Below are positions 47,399-56,502 of a stretch of DNA of 64,000 nt, in pieces. The notes under the pieces were generated by a model that worked only from the letters and a program-made list of their open reading frames with translations, was not told where the DNA came from and made no database searches. The DNA is taken from the NCBI RefSeq assembly GCF_036924645.1, contig NZ_JAZHRX010000001.1, positions 2,604,001-2,668,000 of the forward strand, written 5' to 3'. Position numbers and translations under genes: made by a program. This DNA comes from Bradyrhizobium sp. AZCC 2176. GTDB lineage: Bacteria; Pseudomonadota; Alphaproteobacteria; Rhizobiales; Xanthobacteraceae. Within the stretch, counting starts at the first letter, position 1; each line of letters opens with the position of its first letter.

Positions 47399-48121
47399 TC
47401 AGGCCACGCTTTCCAGAAACGCCTCTTCCGCCGCCTGCACCGCGTCGGGGGTTCCGACATGCATCCAGACGCCGTCGAGCCTGAGGCCGAACAGCCGCTC
47501 CTGCTCGTTGGCGCGGTCGAACATCTTGGTCAGCGAAAACTCGCCGGCGGGCGCGCCGGCAAACAGCGAGGGCGACATGATTGCCGCGCCCGCATAGACG
47601 AACGGCACCACCTGATGCTCTTTCCGCTTGCGCAATGCGCCATCCGGCAGCATCGCGTAGTCGCCGCGGCCGGCGTAGCCGATGCTGCTCGTGGTCGGCG
47701 CCATCAGGAGCAGGATGTCCATCCGATCGGGATCGAAGGTTTCGGCGAGCCGCTCCAGATTGGGCCGCACGCCGTCGATCCACATCGTGTCGGCATTGAG
47801 ATGGAAGAACGGCTCGTTGCCGAGCAGCGGCAGCGCCTTCACCACGGCGCCGCCGGTGCCGAGCACCTCGTCGCGTTCGTCGGAGATAATGATGTGGGGC
47901 TTGGCGCGGCTCGCGGTGTGCTGGATGATCTGGTCGGGCAGGTAATGCACATTGACCACGGCTTCGCTGACGCCGGCGCCGGCGAGCTTGTCCAGCACGT
48001 GATCGAGCAAGGGCTGGCCGGCCACGCGCACCAGCGGCTTCGGCATGTGGTCGGTCAGCGGGCGCATGCGCAAACCGAGACCGGCGGCAAGGACCATGGC
48101 TTTGGCGGGCGTAACGGACAT
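47399..48121 (-). CDS. murU: N-acetylmuramate alpha-1-phosphate uridylyltransferase (MurU-type nucleotidyltransferase)
   Basis: Converts MurNAc-1-phosphate to UDP-MurNAc in the cell-wall recycling bypass that avoids MurA and gives fosfomycin tolerance. The 240-residue NTP-transferase has the signature AMVLAAGLGLRMRPLTDHMPKPLV, the metal Asp in HLNADTMWID and the sugar-site GVWMHVGTPDAV. Assignment as MurU over another nucleotidyltransferase rests on the AmgK domain two genes upstream. ATG at 48121 preferred. Confidence 0.83.
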   Translation of the reverse strand: MSVTPAKAMVLAAGLGLRMRPLTDHMPKPLVRVAGQPLLDHVLDKLAGAGVSEAVVNVHYLPDQIIQHTASRAKPHIIISDERDEVLGTGGAVVKALPLLGNEPFFHLNADTMWIDGVRPNLERLAETFDPDRMDILLLMAPTTSSIGYAGRGDYAMLPDGALRKRKEHQVVPFVYAGAAIMSPSLFAGAPAGEFSLTKMFDRANEQERLFGLRLDGVWMHVGTPDAVQAAEEAFLESVA

Positions 48122-48248
48122 TCCTGGAGTTTCTCGAACTATCAAAATCAGGCCGCGGATCATACCACGGCGATTCGCTTGAACCAGCAACCATGAGGCC
48201 TTAGTGGCCGCACATGACGGCCGTACGACGGCCGCCGGCGGCCAAACC

Positions 48249-48572
48249 TCAGACTTCAGCGCCCTCGGCCCCGCGCTTGGCCGCCTTCTTCTTCTTGTCG
48301 CCCTGCTTCAGGAAGTTGACGCCGATCTGATCACCGTTGACCCAAGCCAGTTCGCAGCGCCGATAGGCCAGCCCCGTCGACGACAGCAGCAGGAAGAATT
48401 CCTTCAAGTGCAGGCCCTCGACCGAACCCTCGACCGTCAGCTTGGCGCCGGTCTCGGAAACGTCTTCCATCACGCAGTCGCGCCGCCAGGTGCCGTCGAT
48501 GCCCATCATGTGCGCCGCAAAGCCGCGCTCGAACACGACCCGATCTCCCTTGCGACGTTCCGCCCCCGCCAT
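48249..48572 (-). CDS. PilZ-domain protein
   Basis: A 107-residue single PilZ domain with an N-terminal RRKGDRVVFERGF (matching the RxxxR c-di-GMP motif in spirit) and VMEDVSETGAKLTVEG (the D/N-x-S-x-x-G motif). The basic C-terminal tail GDKKKKAAKRG is extra. It probably binds cyclic di-GMP. It lies between tsaE-amgK and murU, perhaps in one transcript. Confidence 0.85.
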   Translation of the reverse strand: MAGAERRKGDRVVFERGFAAHMMGIDGTWRRDCVMEDVSETGAKLTVEGSVEGLHLKEFFLLLSSTGLAYRRCELAWVNGDQIGVNFLKQGDKKKKAAKRGAEGAEV

Positions 48573-48662
48573 GGCCGTCTTCCCGTGTCAAAACCGAATG
48601 CGCCATGCCTCCACAGCATGGCCGGTTCCAGATTAAATGCGGGGTGGCTAACAGGAGGTAAA

Positions 48663-50183
48663 TCAGGGGCGTGGCGGCGGCACGTTGGCGGCATACCATT
48701 CGCGAACCACCGCCAGCGCCGGGTGCGCCAGCGAACGGTTCAGATAGGTCCAGATCCGGGGCTGGTGGCGCAGATATTGCGACTTGCCGTCGCGCCGGTT
48801 GAGCCGGGCAAACGTGCCGAGCAGGCGGGTATTCCGCTGCGCCGACATGATGGCGTAAAGCTCGGCAAAGCTGGCCGGATCGAACTGGTCATCCGCCGCG
48901 CGGCGCGCCTTGATGTAGCGGGTCAGAAGCGTCAATTCGAGCTGTTCGGGAACGTCGAGCCGGGCGTCCTGCAGCAGCGACACCAGATCGTAGGCGGCAG
49001 GGCCAAGCACGGCATCCTGGAAGTCGATAATCCCGACGCGCAAGATCCCCGTGCGGTCGCCGAGCCAGATGATGTTGGGCGAATGAAAATCCCGCATCAC
49101 CCAGGTTCGGGGCGCAGCCGCCGGCTTCTCCAGCAACGTTCGCCACATCGTGACGAATTCGTCGCGCCGTTGCTGGCTGACCTCGGCGCCACGATCCGGC
49201 AGATACCATTCGAGCATCAGGCCGATCTCGACCAGCCATGCATCGATATTATAGACCGGAATTTGGTATGGGCCCTGCGGCGCCAGCGGCGCCGTTTCGG
49301 GCAGGGCTTTGCGATGCAGCTCCGCCAGCATGTCGGTCGCCGCCTCGTAGCACTCGGCGATCGGCCGCGGCGGCTCGCCTTCGACGATGCCGGCACTGCC
49401 GAAATCCTCGGTGATCAGGAAACCGGAATCGAGGTTGGCGTGGCGGATGGCGGGCGCCGAGAAGCCGTGCGCGCGCAGGCCGTTGTCGATGGCGACGAAC
49501 GGCTTGACGTCCTCGGCGAGATGAACGGCGGCGCTGTAGGACTTTCCGTCATAAATCGCCGGCCCGTCCGGGCGGCGCGGCGAATTCATCAGGATCGAGG
49601 TGCCGTCGTCGCGGATCAGCCGCGCATAGGAGCGCGTCGATGCGTCGCCGGGCATGCGCTCGCGCACGGTATCCAGGAAGCCGGAATCGCTGAGAAATTT
49701 GCGCAAGCTGCTCAATCGCGTCACCTGCGCCGCCGCCTTGCCATGGCCGGTGATTTCGGCGGCGCGCGCGGTGGATCCGAGCGCCGGGCGATGGCTGAAG
49801 GCGATGTCGATGCGATCTTCGGGCAGCGCATCGGGCGCGCGCTCCGGCCATTCGATCAGCGCCAGTGTGCCCTCGGGCAGCGGCGACAATCCGATTTCCT
49901 CCAGCTCGCTCGAATCATTGATCCGGTAGAGATCGGCGTGAACGATCGGATATGGCAGGTCGTAGCTCTGCGCCAGCGTAAACGTCGGGCTTGGCACTTC
50001 CAGCGCGGGATCGTTGGCGAGGTAGCGGATCATGGCGCGCGCCGCCGCGGTCTTTCCCGCGCCGAGATCGCCCGAGAGCGTGATGACGTCGCCCGGGCCG
50101 ACCAGCAGCGCGAGGTCGGCCATCAGATGCGCTGTCGCCGTCTCGTTCGCCAGCGCTACGGTGAATGTCGCGGGCGCGGTCAT
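48663..50183 (-). CDS. TsaE-AmgK fusion: t6A ATPase domain plus MurNAc/GlcNAc anomeric kinase domain
   Basis: A 506-residue two-domain protein. Residues 1 to about 155 are TsaE, the ATPase needed for tRNA threonylcarbamoyl-A37: Walker A SGDLGAGKTAAARAMIR, PSPTFTLAQSY, HADLYRI and LIEWPERAP. From about 165, an APH-fold sugar kinase of AmgK type follows: FLDTVRERMPGDASTRSYARL, catalytic loop WVMRDFHSPNIIWL, metal Asp in GIIDFQDAVLGP. AmgK makes MurNAc-1-phosphate for MurU. The start overlaps the divL stop by 4 bp. Confidence 0.92.
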   Translation of the reverse strand: MTAPATFTVALANETATAHLMADLALLVGPGDVITLSGDLGAGKTAAARAMIRYLANDPALEVPSPTFTLAQSYDLPYPIVHADLYRINDSSELEEIGLSPLPEGTLALIEWPERAPDALPEDRIDIAFSHRPALGSTARAAEITGHGKAAAQVTRLSSLRKFLSDSGFLDTVRERMPGDASTRSYARLIRDDGTSILMNSPRRPDGPAIYDGKSYSAAVHLAEDVKPFVAIDNGLRAHGFSAPAIRHANLDSGFLITEDFGSAGIVEGEPPRPIAECYEAATDMLAELHRKALPETAPLAPQGPYQIPVYNIDAWLVEIGLMLEWYLPDRGAEVSQQRRDEFVTMWRTLLEKPAAAPRTWVMRDFHSPNIIWLGDRTGILRVGIIDFQDAVLGPAAYDLVSLLQDARLDVPEQLELTLLTRYIKARRAADDQFDPASFAELYAIMSAQRNTRLLGTFARLNRRDGKSQYLRHQPRIWTYLNRSLAHPALAVVREWYAANVPPPRP

Positions 50184-52699
50184 TCGGCGGCGTTGCGATG
50201 GGCGTTCTGGTCGATCGGAAAGTCGCAGGTGACCGTGGTGCCCTTGCCGACCACCGAATCGACGCGCACCTTGCCGCCGTGCAGTTCGACGAAGGAGCGC
50301 ACCAGCGACAGGCCGAGGCCGGCGCCGCGGTGACGCGAGCCATGGGAATGGCTCTCGAACCAGTCGAACACCTTGTCTTTCACATCAGCCGGAATACCGG
50401 GGCCGGAATCGCTGACGGTAAAGATCACGCGATGCTCGGTGCGCCGCGCGCTGATCGTGACGGCGGCATCGTGCGGCGAGAAGCCGACGGCGTTGGCGAG
50501 CAGATTATAGAGCACCTGCACCACGCGCCGCTCGTCGCCGGTGAAGTCGCCGATATTGGAATCGATGTCGACCTTGAGTTCGATGCGGTCGGTCGCCAGC
50601 CGGTCCTGAATGCCTTCGGCCGCAGCCCGGATGGCTTTTTCGATATTGACCGGGCCGAGCTCGAGCTTCATGGCGCCGGCATCGATGGTGGCGAGATCGA
50701 GGATGTTGTTGGTGAGCGCGAGCAGCGCGTTGGTCGATTTGGTAACGTAGTCGAGATACTCGGCCTGCTTTGGCGTCAGCGGGCCGGTCGAGGGATCGCT
50801 GAGGAAATGTGCAAAGCCGATGATGGTGGTCAGCGGCGCGCGCAGTTCGTAGGACACGTGGTGGACGAAATCGACTTTCATCTGGTCGGCGGCTTCCAGC
50901 GCCTCGTTGCGCTCGCGCAGCGCGCGTTCGACATTCTCGGTGTCACTGATGTCCTGGAAGGTCAAGAGCGTGGCGCCGTCGGGCAGCGGCATGGTCATGC
51001 AGTCCAGCACGCTGCCGTCCTTGCGCTCGAGCTTCAGCGCCACCTGCGCCCGGTTATCGATGGCGGTGATCGCCTCGCGCAGGGCCCGCCAGGTCAGCGC
51101 GTCCTCGAACAGCGGCTTGCACCAGGCTTCCACGGTTTCGATGTGCGGCTGTTCTTTCAGCGATTCAGCCGACAGCTTCCACATTTTCACGAACGCGGGG
51201 TTGAACAGTTCCACGCGGCCGTTGCTGCCGAACACCGCGACGGCCTCTGCGAGATTGTCGAGCGTCTCGTGCTGAACCCGGGTCAGCCGGTCGTAGCGGC
51301 GTGCGAGATCGAGGCTCTCGGTAACATTGTCGAACAGATAGGTGACGCCGCCTTCGAGGTTCGGCGTGGTGACGACGCTGACGGCGCGGCCGTCCGGCAG
51401 GAACCAGGTGTAGTTTTCCGGCTCCATGGCGCGATAGGCTTCGTGCAGCTTGGCTTTCCAGGCCCGGAAGTCGGGCTGCTCGGGCAATTTGCGCGCTGCG
51501 CGCAAGCGGTCGAGCACGCTTGAATCGTCGGGATTGGAATCGAGGAATGCCTGATCGAGGCCCCACAGCCTGCGGTAGGATTCATTGTAGAAGGCAAGCC
51601 GCCGCTGGCCGTCGAACACGGCAACCCCCGACGACAACTGGTCCAGGGTGCGGCGATGGGCTTCCGTCATCCGCTCCATGGCGTCGCGCAACGCGGTCGC
51701 CTCGCTGGCGTCGATGGCGATGCCGGCGCTGCCGCCGCCGAGCTTGAGCGTCTGAACGTCATAGATGCGCCGCTCGCCACCGACCACGATCGGCAGCCGC
51801 GCGCTGAAGGTGGAATTGTCGTTCAGCACCCGGCCCATCTCGACGCGCTGGTCATTCTCCAGGAGTTCGAGGTTGCGGCGAATCGTATCCGCGACGCTTG
51901 CGCCCTCGGTGGCTCGCACGTAAGCCGCATTGGCGTAACGCAGATTGCCCTCGGCGCTCTTGGCCCAGATCGGCCAGGGCGCCGCGGCGGCGAACTCGCG
52001 CAACAGCTCGGTCTCCTCCAACAGCGTCCGGTAACGGAGATTGGATTCGGCGACCTCACGGCGTAAGCCCCCGAGTTCGCGAATCCGCACAATGGCTTGG
52101 CCCCCGATGGCGCGACCCATTGCTTCGATGGCACGGCCGCTCGAGGTGGAGAGATTGAGCAGAAAGCCTTCGCCGGCCTCGCGCAGCGCATCGACCGCAT
52201 GGTCCATCTGCAGCGCCGGCTCCGGCGGCAGCCAGGTTCCGAAGGCGAGGATGCGTTGCGGTGAATTCGACATCGCGTCCTGCGAGATCAGAAGCGAGAT
52301 GTCGCCACTGATCTGGGGCCGGTTGTCGCCCGCCGCCCACGCGATCAGGATCTGGGGCTCGGCGAACAGGAGCGCGCGCAGCCGGTCAGCCTGCACCTGC
52401 AGGTCGGCGATGTCGGAGCGCAGGCTGAGTTCCATTCGGGTGGCCCGAATGCGCGTGCGCATCAAGAGGATCGCAGCCACCACGGTAAAGCCGAGCAGCG
52501 ATAACGCCGTCGTCAGCGCGGCGAATTCCTGGTGATTGAGGTCGAGCAGCGCGGAAATCGTCTGCGTGATGGTCAAATCAGCGGCCAAAGCGGGTTCCAG
52601 CGATGCGGGAAGGCCGATGGCGAGCGCGATCACGCCGTGGCGCGCCAGTGAGGTGCACGACAGCAGGGTTCGACGCATCGCCGCGACTACGCCCGACAT
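50180..52699 (-). CDS. divL: Atypical sensor kinase DivL (Tyr at the phospho-acceptor position)
   Basis: Membrane-tethered cell-cycle regulator that, in Caulobacter, binds DivK and controls CckA-CtrA. The 839-residue product has an N-terminal membrane region (FAALTTALSLLGFTVVAAILL), several PAS domains (about 230-590), and a DHp helix whose H-box reads FVHHVSYELRAPL, so Tyr617 replaces His. A HATPase domain follows with N box LYNLLANAV, DSGPGI and GAGLGLSLV. The ATG at 52699 is preferred over a TTG four codons earlier. tsaE-amgK is coupled downstream. Confidence 0.9.
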   Translation of the reverse strand: MSGVVAAMRRTLLSCTSLARHGVIALAIGLPASLEPALAADLTITQTISALLDLNHQEFAALTTALSLLGFTVVAAILLMRTRIRATRMELSLRSDIADLQVQADRLRALLFAEPQILIAWAAGDNRPQISGDISLLISQDAMSNSPQRILAFGTWLPPEPALQMDHAVDALREAGEGFLLNLSTSSGRAIEAMGRAIGGQAIVRIRELGGLRREVAESNLRYRTLLEETELLREFAAAAPWPIWAKSAEGNLRYANAAYVRATEGASVADTIRRNLELLENDQRVEMGRVLNDNSTFSARLPIVVGGERRIYDVQTLKLGGGSAGIAIDASEATALRDAMERMTEAHRRTLDQLSSGVAVFDGQRRLAFYNESYRRLWGLDQAFLDSNPDDSSVLDRLRAARKLPEQPDFRAWKAKLHEAYRAMEPENYTWFLPDGRAVSVVTTPNLEGGVTYLFDNVTESLDLARRYDRLTRVQHETLDNLAEAVAVFGSNGRVELFNPAFVKMWKLSAESLKEQPHIETVEAWCKPLFEDALTWRALREAITAIDNRAQVALKLERKDGSVLDCMTMPLPDGATLLTFQDISDTENVERALRERNEALEAADQMKVDFVHHVSYELRAPLTTIIGFAHFLSDPSTGPLTPKQAEYLDYVTKSTNALLALTNNILDLATIDAGAMKLELGPVNIEKAIRAAAEGIQDRLATDRIELKVDIDSNIGDFTGDERRVVQVLYNLLANAVGFSPHDAAVTISARRTEHRVIFTVSDSGPGIPADVKDKVFDWFESHSHGSRHRGAGLGLSLVRSFVELHGGKVRVDSVVGKGTTVTCDFPIDQNAHRNAAE

Positions 52700-52815
52700 T
52701 ATTTGCCCCAAAAACGCACGACTTCAGGCCCGGCGCTACCCTCAGCGCATAATCCGCCAAAGTGTGAGCGGTTTGGCGTTGAGATTATGCGCCGACAATA
52801 GCCAACAATAGGAGT

Positions 52816-52862
52816 GAGCGCGCCCGGACGCAAAACCGGACCCCACTTTTGCTGGTCGCGCT
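52816..52862. repeat. Dispersed repeat, family A copy 3
   Basis: GAGCGCG...CGCGCTC outer arms with the inner core CGGACGCAAAACCGG and CCCACTTTTGC shared with the copies at 13483 and 29752. It lies in the 287-bp gap between dut and divL, which otherwise holds only a possible divL promoter. Confidence 0.8.
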
Positions 52863-52986
52863 CTGCACGAATCGGGTCGAGAGTATCCCCTTCGGGAGAA
52901 GAGCGGTAAGAGTCCAGACCGTGAACGCAAACTTGGCTGTGAAAAATTCAGCGGATTACCGATTAGGGCCGTCTTTACTAAACGAT

Positions 52987-53445
52987 TCAGCGCCCGGTCG
53001 AGCCGAAACCGCCGCTGCCGCGATCGGTTGTTGAAAGCGACACCACTGGAACCAGTTGCGCCTGCACGACGGGTGCGATCACCATCTGCGCAATGCGCTC
53101 GCCGCGCCGGATCGGGAATGGCCTATCGCCATGATTGATCAGCAGCACGTTGATTTCGCCGCGGTAATCCGCGTCCACCGTGCCTGGCGAGTTCAGCACC
53201 GTGACGCCGTGTTTGGCGGCTAGCCCGGAGCGCGGTCGCACCTGCGCCTCATATCCAGGAGGCAGCGCGATCGTGAGTGCGGTCGGCACCATCGCGTATT
53301 TGCCAGGAGGCAGGATCAAGGGCGTGTCCGCCGGCACTGCCGCGAGCAGATCGAGGCCAGCGGCATCCGCGCTCTGATAGGCCGGCAGCGCGAGACCTTC
53401 GCCGTGCGGCAATTGGCGGATTTCGACTTTCACGGTCGCGCTCAC
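52987..53445 (-). CDS. dut: dUTP diphosphatase
   Basis: Hydrolyses dUTP to dUMP and keeps uracil out of DNA. The 152-residue trimeric dUTPase has its five motifs visible: [41 protein letters not shown] and the mobile C-terminal [12 protein letters not shown]. Translation is coupled to coaBC by a 4-bp overlap (53442-53445). Confidence 0.98.
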   Translation of the reverse strand: MSATVKVEIRQLPHGEGLALPAYQSADAAGLDLLAAVPADTPLILPPGKYAMVPTALTIALPPGYEAQVRPRSGLAAKHGVTVLNSPGTVDADYRGEINVLLINHGDRPFPIRRGERIAQMVIAPVVQAQLVPVVSLSTTDRGSGGFGSTGR

Positions 53446-54872
53446 GAGTTCTGCTCCACCTTCTTTGCGATCTTCGCCACCAGCTCGGTTGCGACCTGTT
53501 CCTTGGTCATCACAGGCCAGGAATCAACCTTGATATCGCTGGAGTCATCGCGTGTCAGCAGGTGGATGGTGTTGCGGTCGCCGCCCATCACCCCTAGCGC
53601 GGGCGAAACGTCGTTGGCGACAATCCAGTCGCAGCCCTTGCGTGCGATCTTGGCCTTGGCGTTGTCGATCAGATGCTCGGTTTCGGCGGCGAAACCGATC
53701 ACCAGCGGCGGGCGCTTGTCCTTCAATTGCGCGATCGTCGCGAGAATGTCGGGGTTTTCGACCAATGCGAGCTGCGGCATGCCGGCAGAGGTCTTTTTCA
53801 GCTTCTGCTCGCCCTCATTGGCGACGCGCCAATCGGCCACGGCGGCGGCGAAGATCGCGATATCAGCCGGCAAGGCGGCTTCCACGCGATGTAGCATGTC
53901 GCGCGCCGATTCCACGCGGATCACCGTGACGCCTGCGGGATCGCGCAATTCGACCGGGCCCGAGATCAGCGTGACATCGGCGCCCGCAGTCCGCGCCGCG
54001 GCGGCGATGGCAAAGCCCTGCTTGCCGGACGAACGGTTGGCGATGTAGCGCACGGGATCGATCGGCTCATGCGTCGGTCCGGCCGTGATCAGGACGCGCT
54101 TGCCCGCCAGCGGCTGCGGGCGTGGCGGACGCAGGATGTCGACGGCGGCGGCAGCGATTTCGATCGCCTCCGACATCCGCCCGACGCCGGCTTCACCGGC
54201 TTCGGCCATCTCGCCGGCATTGGGACCGATCATGTGGATGCCGTCGCGCCGCAACTGCAGCACGTTGCGGCGGGTGGCGGGGTTGTTCCACATCAAGGGG
54301 TTCATCGCGGGCGCCAGCAGAATCGGACGGTTCGCCGCCAGCAGGATCGCGGTGGCGAGATCGTCGGCGTGGCCCTGCGCCATCTTCGCCATCAAGTCGG
54401 CAGTCGCCGGCGCCACCACGATCAGATCGCATTCACGCGCCAGGCGGATGTGACCGGCATCGAATTCGCTCTCGGGGTCGAACAGATCCGTATAGACGCG
54501 CTCAAGCGACAATGCGCTGGCTGAAAGCGGCGTGACGAATTGCTGTGCGGCCTTGGTCAGCACGCAGCGGACGTTGACGTGCCGCTCCTTCAGCCGCCGG
54601 ATCAGGTCCAGCGCCTTGTAGGCGGCGATGCCGCCGCCGATGATCAGGGTGACATTCCGTTCGCCGGAGGGCGTGAGCGGCCGTGGGACCTGCGCTGGGG
54701 CGTCGGCGGAGGGCGACGCGGCGGCTGCGCCAGCCAGGTCGGGGCGTCCCTGTGTCAGCTCTCCGAGGATGACCCGGACTTCCTCCTCGACGGAACGGCC
54801 GTTTCCCGCCGACCGAACGCGCAGGTAGGCTTTGACGGTTTCGTCGAGTTTTCGGATGGTCAGGCTGGCCAT
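53442..54872 (-). CDS. coaBC: CoaBC (phosphopantothenoylcysteine decarboxylase/phosphopantothenate-cysteine ligase) with N-terminal FitA-type ribbon-helix-helix domain
   Basis: Makes 4'-phosphopantetheine for coenzyme A. Residues 1-39 ([20 protein letters not shown], then [16 protein letters not shown]) form a full ribbon-helix-helix DNA-binding domain like the FitA antitoxin. An Ala/Pro linker (40 to about 70) leads to the CoaC flavodomain: [18 protein letters not shown], His in [17 protein letters not shown]. Then comes Coa[40 protein letters not shown]. Length is 476 residues against about 400 for the usual enzyme. The ATG at 54872 has GGAGG 6 nt upstream, so the RHH domain is translated. 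Operator-like repeats lie just upstream. Confidence 0.95.
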   Translation of the reverse strand: MASLTIRKLDETVKAYLRVRSAGNGRSVEEEVRVILGELTQGRPDLAGAAAASPSADAPAQVPRPLTPSGERNVTLIIGGGIAAYKALDLIRRLKERHVNVRCVLTKAAQQFVTPLSASALSLERVYTDLFDPESEFDAGHIRLARECDLIVVAPATADLMAKMAQGHADDLATAILLAANRPILLAPAMNPLMWNNPATRRNVLQLRRDGIHMIGPNAGEMAEAGEAGVGRMSEAIEIAAAAVDILRPPRPQPLAGKRVLITAGPTHEPIDPVRYIANRSSGKQGFAIAAAARTAGADVTLISGPVELRDPAGVTVIRVESARDMLHRVEAALPADIAIFAAAVADWRVANEGEQKLKKTSAGMPQLALVENPDILATIAQLKDKRPPLVIGFAAETEHLIDNAKAKIARKGCDWIVANDVSPALGVMGGDRNTIHLLTRDDSSDIKVDSWPVMTKEQVATELVAKIAKKVEQNS

Positions 54873-54891
54873 TGGTGCCTCCGGCGAGCTA

Positions 54892-54930
54892 TGCAATCAA
54901 TGCTATCACATGGGGGCAGCATTGCAATCA
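54892..54930. promoter_or_regulatory. Candidate operator for the CoaBC RHH domain: three TGATWGCA half-sites plus a dyad
   Basis: On the coding strand of coaBC, TGATTGCA (54930-54923), TGATAGCA (54908-54901) and TGATTGCA (54899-54892) are direct repeats, starting 22 and 9 bp apart. They interleave with the inverted repeat CAATGCT-N13-AGCATTG (54898-54924). TGATAGCA is, as I recall, the half-site of the FitAB operator in Neisseria. The cluster lies 20-58 bp upstream of coaBC and touches the ubiB stop. Confidence 0.6.
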
Positions 54931-56502
54931 CAAGTGCTGGATGGCGACCAGAATCCCGATAAAGGTCGCCGCGATGATCCAGAGCGCCACGGTCCGCCAG
55001 CGGTTCTTGCGGCTCTCGGCCCGGCCTATGGCTGCGATCGTCTCCGGCGACAGCGTCAGGCCTTCCCGGGTCATCTTCTCCATGTTCTCGATCACGACAA
55101 CCGCCCGCGAGGCGATCGCAGGCAGGCTCCCCATCACGCGGCCGAGTTCGCCGGCGCCGGACATCGCGCCCTGAATCCGCCCGAGCGGGCCGAGATTGCG
55201 CTCGATCCATTCGCGCACCACGGGATCGGCGACCTTCCAGATATCGAGCTTGGGGTCGAACCCTCGCGCGACCCCTTCGACCACCACCATGGTCTTCTGC
55301 AGCAGGATCAATTCGGGCCGGGTCTGCATGTCGAACAGCCCGGTGACCTCGAGCAGCAGGGTCAACAGCTTCGCCATCGAGATTTCTTCGGCGGTGCGGT
55401 TGTGGATCGGCTCGCCGATGGCGCGGATGGCTTGCGCGAAATTCTCGACCGAGTGATGACCCGGCACATAGCCGGCCTCAAAATGCACCTCCGCGACGCG
55501 GCGATAGTCACGCGTGATGAAGCCGAGCAGAATTTCAGCGAGGAAGCGCCGCTCCTTCATGCCGAGCCGGCCCATGATGCCGAAATCCACCGCCACCAGC
55601 CGGCCGGTATCGTCGAGGAACAGATTGCCGGGATGCATGTCGGCATGGAAGAAGCCGTCGCGCAGCGCATGGCGCAGAAAGCTCTGGATCACCTTGCGGC
55701 CGAGATCGGGCAGGTCGACATGCGATTGTTTGAGCCGCGCGTGGTCGTTCAGCGCGATGCCGTCGATCCACTCCATCGTCAGCACGTTGTGTGTGGTGCG
55801 ATCCCAGTCGACGGCCGGCACGCGGAAATCCGGATCGTCCCTTGTGTTCTCCGCCATCTCGGACAGGGCGGCCGCTTCGAGCCGCAGGTCCATCTCCATC
55901 GCGACCGAGCGCGACATCGTGTTGATGACCTCGATCAGCCGCAGCCGCCGCGCCTCGGCCGAATGCGCTTCCGCATTGTGCGCGACGAAGAAGAAATCGC
56001 CGAGGTCGCGCCGGAAGCGCGTGGCGACATTGGGCCGGAGCACTTTAACGGCGACCGGCTGGCGCACGCCGTCACGCTCGACCTCGGCGCGATGCACCTG
56101 TGCGATCGAGGCTGCGGCGACCGGCGGGCCGAGGCTGACAAACGCTTTAGCCAGAGAGCGTTCCAGCGACGCGGCGATCACGGCCTCGGCTTCGCTTTGC
56201 GAAAACGGCGGCAGCCGGTCCTGCAGGCTTTCCAGATCGCGCGCCATCGCGACGCCGACGACGTCGGGCCGGGTCGCCAGAAACTGTCCGAGCTTGAGGT
56301 AAGCGGGGCCGAGCCGTGTCAGCGCGCGCGACAGCCGCGGGCCGGATTTGGCGCCGGGGCGTTCGATCAGCCGCGCCAGCCGCAGCGCGAGCTGCCCGGG
56401 CGGCGGCACCAGGCTCGGATCGACCACGCCGAACACGCCTTCGCGCGCGAACACGTAAGCGGCGCGGACGAGCCGCGCGATGTGGGTCGCCGCAGAAATC
56501 AC
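54928..56502 (-). CDS. ubiB: UbiB family ubiquinone-biosynthesis protein (ADCK/ABC1 atypical kinase)
   Basis: Membrane-associated atypical kinase/ATPase required for ubiquinone synthesis. The 524-residue product has the KxGQ motif ([12 protein letters not shown]), the Ala-rich loop [22 protein letters not shown], the catalytic loop [31 protein letters not shown], and C-terminal membrane helix ([21 protein letters not shown]). A GTG at 56502 overlaps the ubiE TGA and gives the expected N-terminus; no nearer ATG exists. Confidence 0.95.
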   Translation of the reverse strand: MISAATHIARLVRAAYVFAREGVFGVVDPSLVPPPGQLALRLARLIERPGAKSGPRLSRALTRLGPAYLKLGQFLATRPDVVGVAMARDLESLQDRLPPFSQSEAEAVIAASLERSLAKAFVSLGPPVAAASIAQVHRAEVERDGVRQPVAVKVLRPNVATRFRRDLGDFFFVAHNAEAHSAEARRLRLIEVINTMSRSVAMEMDLRLEAAALSEMAENTRDDPDFRVPAVDWDRTTHNVLTMEWIDGIALNDHARLKQSHVDLPDLGRKVIQSFLRHALRDGFFHADMHPGNLFLDDTGRLVAVDFGIMGRLGMKERRFLAEILLGFITRDYRRVAEVHFEAGYVPGHHSVENFAQAIRAIGEPIHNRTAEEISMAKLLTLLLEVTGLFDMQTRPELILLQKTMVVVEGVARGFDPKLDIWKVADPVVREWIERNLGPLGRIQGAMSGAGELGRVMGSLPAIASRAVVVIENMEKMTREGLTLSPETIAAIGRAESRKNRWRTVALWIIAATFIGILVAIQHL

